Assembly: GCF_022267375.1 (NCBI RefSeq)
Contig: NZ_JAIZBH010000001.1
Coordinates: 1,346,001-1,410,000 of the forward strand
DNA from: Leptospira sanjuanensis
GTDB lineage: Bacteria > Spirochaetota > Leptospiria > Leptospirales > Leptospiraceae
Length of the DNA stretch: 64,000 nt
Reading direction: 5' to 3'
The notes under the pieces are model-generated. The model was not told the origin of the DNA. It saw only the letters and a list, made by a program, of their open reading frames with translations, and did no database searches. The stretch's first letter is position 1. The number at the start of each line of letters is the position of its first letter. Of this stretch, positions 61,858 to 64,000 are shown one piece after another. The translations under genes were made by a program, and so were the position numbers.

Positions 61858-62574
61858 GAAAAATCGGAAACATCCGAGAAAGTATTTGGAATTCACGAAT
61901 GGATAAAAACGATTCAATATCTTTTGGCTTCCGGATTTTTTTCGGGGGTTACATGGACCTATCCGGATTCCGATAAACTCCTTCATCCGATTCTTTATTA
62001 TGCGACATTTTTACTGCCCGGGATCGGTTTTTCTTTAGCTTTTTATTTCATTGTGAAACTGATACCGAAACGAAACTTTTCCTTTTTTCCATTTTGTATT
62101 CTTACGAATCTTTTATTCTTGCTTTTCGCCGTCTTATTTGCGCTTTCGGATCGCCTTATCGAGTATCATTTTTATGGAATGTTTGACTCGAATTTCACGG
62201 AACAAATCGTTCTATTCCTGAACTTTTTGCGATTCTTTCTGATTCTTGGAGTTTCCTCCTTTGCGGAGATGAAAGTTATTGAATATTCCACAAACATAAG
62301 ATTACAATTTCGTTATGTATTTCTTGTCGCTTTGGTCTCCGGCCTTTCGGGTGTCGTCGTTTTTTTCGGAGCTGCGGATTGGATTCAAGATGCCTTTGAT
62401 TTTTTTCGTTTAAAGGGGGAAACGAACCAAGAATTCCGCGATTGGAACGTAATTTCGATTCGATTTACTTGTTTCGTTTGGACCTTGATCCACGGATGTA
62501 TCACGGTCATTTTTATTTGGGCCGGAGAGGATGAATTCGAGTCGGAATTTTTGCCGGCAAATTCGAATTCTTAA
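61855..62574 (+). CDS. Uncharacterised integral membrane protein (239 residues)
   Basis: Five or so hydrophobic segments are visible: YLLASGFFSGVTWTY, FLLPGIGFSLAFYFIV, FCILTNLLFLLFAVLFAL, FLRFFLILGVSSFA and FLVALVSGLSGVVVFFGAAD, with a last one (WTLIHGCITVIFIWAG). No family is recognised. The opening frame extends into dut; the GTG with a strong ribosome binding site at 61855 is preferred. Confidence 0.65.
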   Translation: MEKSETSEKVFGIHEWIKTIQYLLASGFFSGVTWTYPDSDKLLHPILYYATFLLPGIGFSLAFYFIVKLIPKRNFSFFPFCILTNLLFLLFAVLFALSDRLIEYHFYGMFDSNFTEQIVLFLNFLRFFLILGVSSFAEMKVIEYSTNIRLQFRYVFLVALVSGLSGVVVFFGAADWIQDAFDFFRLKGETNQEFRDWNVISIRFTCFVWTLIHGCITVIFIWAGEDEFESEFLPANSNS

Positions 62575-62719
62575 AACGGGATCCAGGATTCTTTTACGCA
62601 GACTTTTTAGACTTAGAGTCGGCTCTAAGTCGATAGGATCGTTCGTTTTTGATCGCAAGGTGTTGCCGTTTTAGTCTAACTTGTAAAAGACATCGGAGTC
62701 GTGAAGTAGGCATTCTAAG

Positions 62720-63736
62720 ATGAAGTTGAAACTCAGCGTTCTCGATCAATCCCCCATCCGCAAAGGCGGAACCGCAAGACAGGCGATTCAGGAAACCGTG
62801 GGGCTTGCGCGACTTGCGGATCGTCTGGGATACACCCGTTATTGGGTATCAGAACATCATAATATTCAAGGTCTTGCAGGTTCCACTCCGGAAGTTTTGA
62901 TCTCGCATCTCGCCGGCGAAACGCAGAGGATTCGTGTTGGCTCAGGAGGTGTGATGCTTCCGAATCATAGTTCTCTCAAGGTAGCGGAGAATTTTAGAAT
63001 GCTCGAAACTCTTTTTCCCGGGAGAATCGATCTCGGTCTTGGTCGCGCCTCGGGCAGCGATCGTCTTACCGCTTCCATCTTGAATCCCGGCGCTCAATTC
63101 GTTCGAAACGATTTCGGACAACAGCTTTTGGATCTGCAATGTTTTCTGACCGATACGGCCGAGGCGGATTCGATTCAAACGAAGGTGAAGGCGATTCCGA
63201 AAGCGGAAACCGTTCCCGAACTTTGGGTTCTTACTTCCAGCGGAGAAAGCGGTTTGCTTGCGGCGAACTTCGGTCTTGCTCTTTCGTTCGCGCATTTTAT
63301 CAATCCGTTCGGAGGACCGAATGCGGTACGAGCGTATAAGGAACGGTTTCAACCTTCGGATGCATTCGATTTTCCGCAAGCAAGTATCGGCATCTTCGTC
63401 CTCTGTGCGGAAACGGAACGCAAGGCGGAAGAATTGCAAGCCGTGATGGACAAACAACTTTTGAACATCGGCAAAGGAATCAGCGAAGGGGTCGTTTCGT
63501 ACAAAGAGATTTCCGGTCATTCTTACTCTGAATTTGAAAAGGCAGTCATCGCGCAGAATCGGGGCAGAATGGTGGCCGGAACTCCGGACAAGGTCAAAGA
63601 AGAGATCTTGAATCTTACGGCGGATTACGGCGTGGATGAAGTGGTCGTAACTACGATTTGTTACGACTTTGAGGATCGCCTGCGTTCGTATCAATTGCTT
63701 GCGGATGTTTTTGATTTGGAACCGATTCGGTTTTGA
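62720..63736 (+). CDS. LLM-class flavin-dependent oxidoreductase (luciferase-like, YhbW-type)
   Basis: The 338-residue TIM-barrel flavoprotein opens LSVLDQSPIRKGGTARQAIQ and continues GYTRYWVSEHHNIQGLAGST, the family's N-terminal signature. GSGGVMLPNHSSLKVAENFR and LFPGRIDLGLGRASGSD follow. Members of this subgroup use FMNH2 or F420; the substrate here is unknown, although similarity to YhbW-like proteins suggests a monooxygenase. It is plus strand and follows a 145-base gap. Confidence 0.9.
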   Translation: MKLKLSVLDQSPIRKGGTARQAIQETVGLARLADRLGYTRYWVSEHHNIQGLAGSTPEVLISHLAGETQRIRVGSGGVMLPNHSSLKVAENFRMLETLFPGRIDLGLGRASGSDRLTASILNPGAQFVRNDFGQQLLDLQCFLTDTAEADSIQTKVKAIPKAETVPELWVLTSSGESGLLAANFGLALSFAHFINPFGGPNAVRAYKERFQPSDAFDFPQASIGIFVLCAETERKAEELQAVMDKQLLNIGKGISEGVVSYKEISGHSYSEFEKAVIAQNRGRMVAGTPDKVKEEILNLTADYGVDEVVVTTICYDFEDRLRSYQLLADVFDLEPIRF

Positions 63737-63814
63737 ATTCTCCCTAAATTTCCCTTCCAAAAAACCACAATTAAGTCTCTTTTCTTTTTCCGGGCTCTTT
63801 CCGATACAAATAGC

Positions 63815-64000
63815 ATGGAATCCAAAGACCTCAAACCAGCCTGGAATCTGCAAAACGGGAAGATGATTCTTCCGTACGTATTACTCTTTGCAGGGATCAT
63901 TTTGACCCTTTCCTTGGGTTCCTTTGACGCGGGCGAGCAGGGGATTCGGCACAACTTCTTCGGAAGACTCGGATTCTATCTTTCCTACGGAATGTTTTTT
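63815..64000 (+). CDS. FtsK/SpoIIIE-like DNA translocase N-terminus, truncated by the window edge
   Basis: The first 62 codons are present. After a short cytoplasmic start, a membrane segment ([20 protein letters not shown]) is followed by [20 protein letters not shown], which resembles the periplasmic loop and second segment of the FtsK 4TM anchor (the NxxGxxGxxL-type pattern). The motor domain lies outside the window. The identification rests on this N-terminal pattern only. Confidence 0.6.
   Translation, partial: MESKDLKPAWNLQNGKMILPYVLLFAGIILTLSLGSFDAGEQGIRHNFFGRLGFYLSYGMFF

Overview
The window looks like chromosomal DNA of a pathogen-clade Leptospira with a relatively high GC content (mid-forties per cent by eye, not computed). 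The basis is gene content and order plus family resemblance: a spirochaete-type SLT transglycosylase, two bactofilins, a CHASE2 adenylate cyclase, many small TPR proteins of leptospiral style, and intergenic repeats around the motif GTGGGAACTCATAC. The species is not determined.

Layout. 1-7.5 kb (minus): a truncated glycosyltransferase-like gene, three RNA methyltransferase genes, citrate synthase and a lytic transglycosylase. 7.5-15 kb: mostly unrecognised proteins, a VapBC toxin-antitoxin pair, a bactofilin, pdxA, a decayed small gene and a small XRE regulator, with repeats. 15.3-36.7 kb: a WecA/MraY-like transferase diverging from a very long plus-strand array: dapA-dapB-cdaA-cdaR-acpS-TPR-bactofilin-DUF4321-rpsB-tsf-pyrH-frr-uppS-cdsA-dxr-rseP-proS-trpB-trpA, then a CHASE2 cyclase, dxs and a TPR gene. 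Spacing is tight and many stops overlap the next start. The array links lysine/diaminopimelate and peptidoglycan precursors, c-di-AMP synthesis, translation factors, isoprenoid carrier lipid and phospholipid synthesis, a membrane protease and tryptophan synthesis.

37-46 kb: an accessory stretch with minisatellites, small hypothetical genes, a large cyclic-nucleotide-binding-like protein, a NamZ/DUF1343 protein, and a thiopurine methyltransferase. 45.7-49 kb (minus): a membrane protein, a bifunctional NAD(P)HX repair enzyme and a lipoprotein. 49.2-58.9 kb: the classical rimP-nusA-infB-rbfA-truB-rpsO-pnp translation/RNA cluster followed by an M16 peptidase. 59-64 kb: a VOC protein, another minisatellite, a secreted protein, dut, a membrane protein, a luciferase-like oxidoreductase, and the 5' end of an ftsK-like gene.

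Most of the window is conserved housekeeping. The least explained signals are non-coding: a 21-nt palindromic motif of 7+7+7 structure seen eleven times between 42.5 and 61.2 kb and only between genes; several minisatellites, some of whose units begin with dispersed short motifs; a decayed gene that three identical single-T deletions would restore; and several dyads placed where operators or leader hairpins would sit. No rRNA, tRNA or CRISPR array was recognised.
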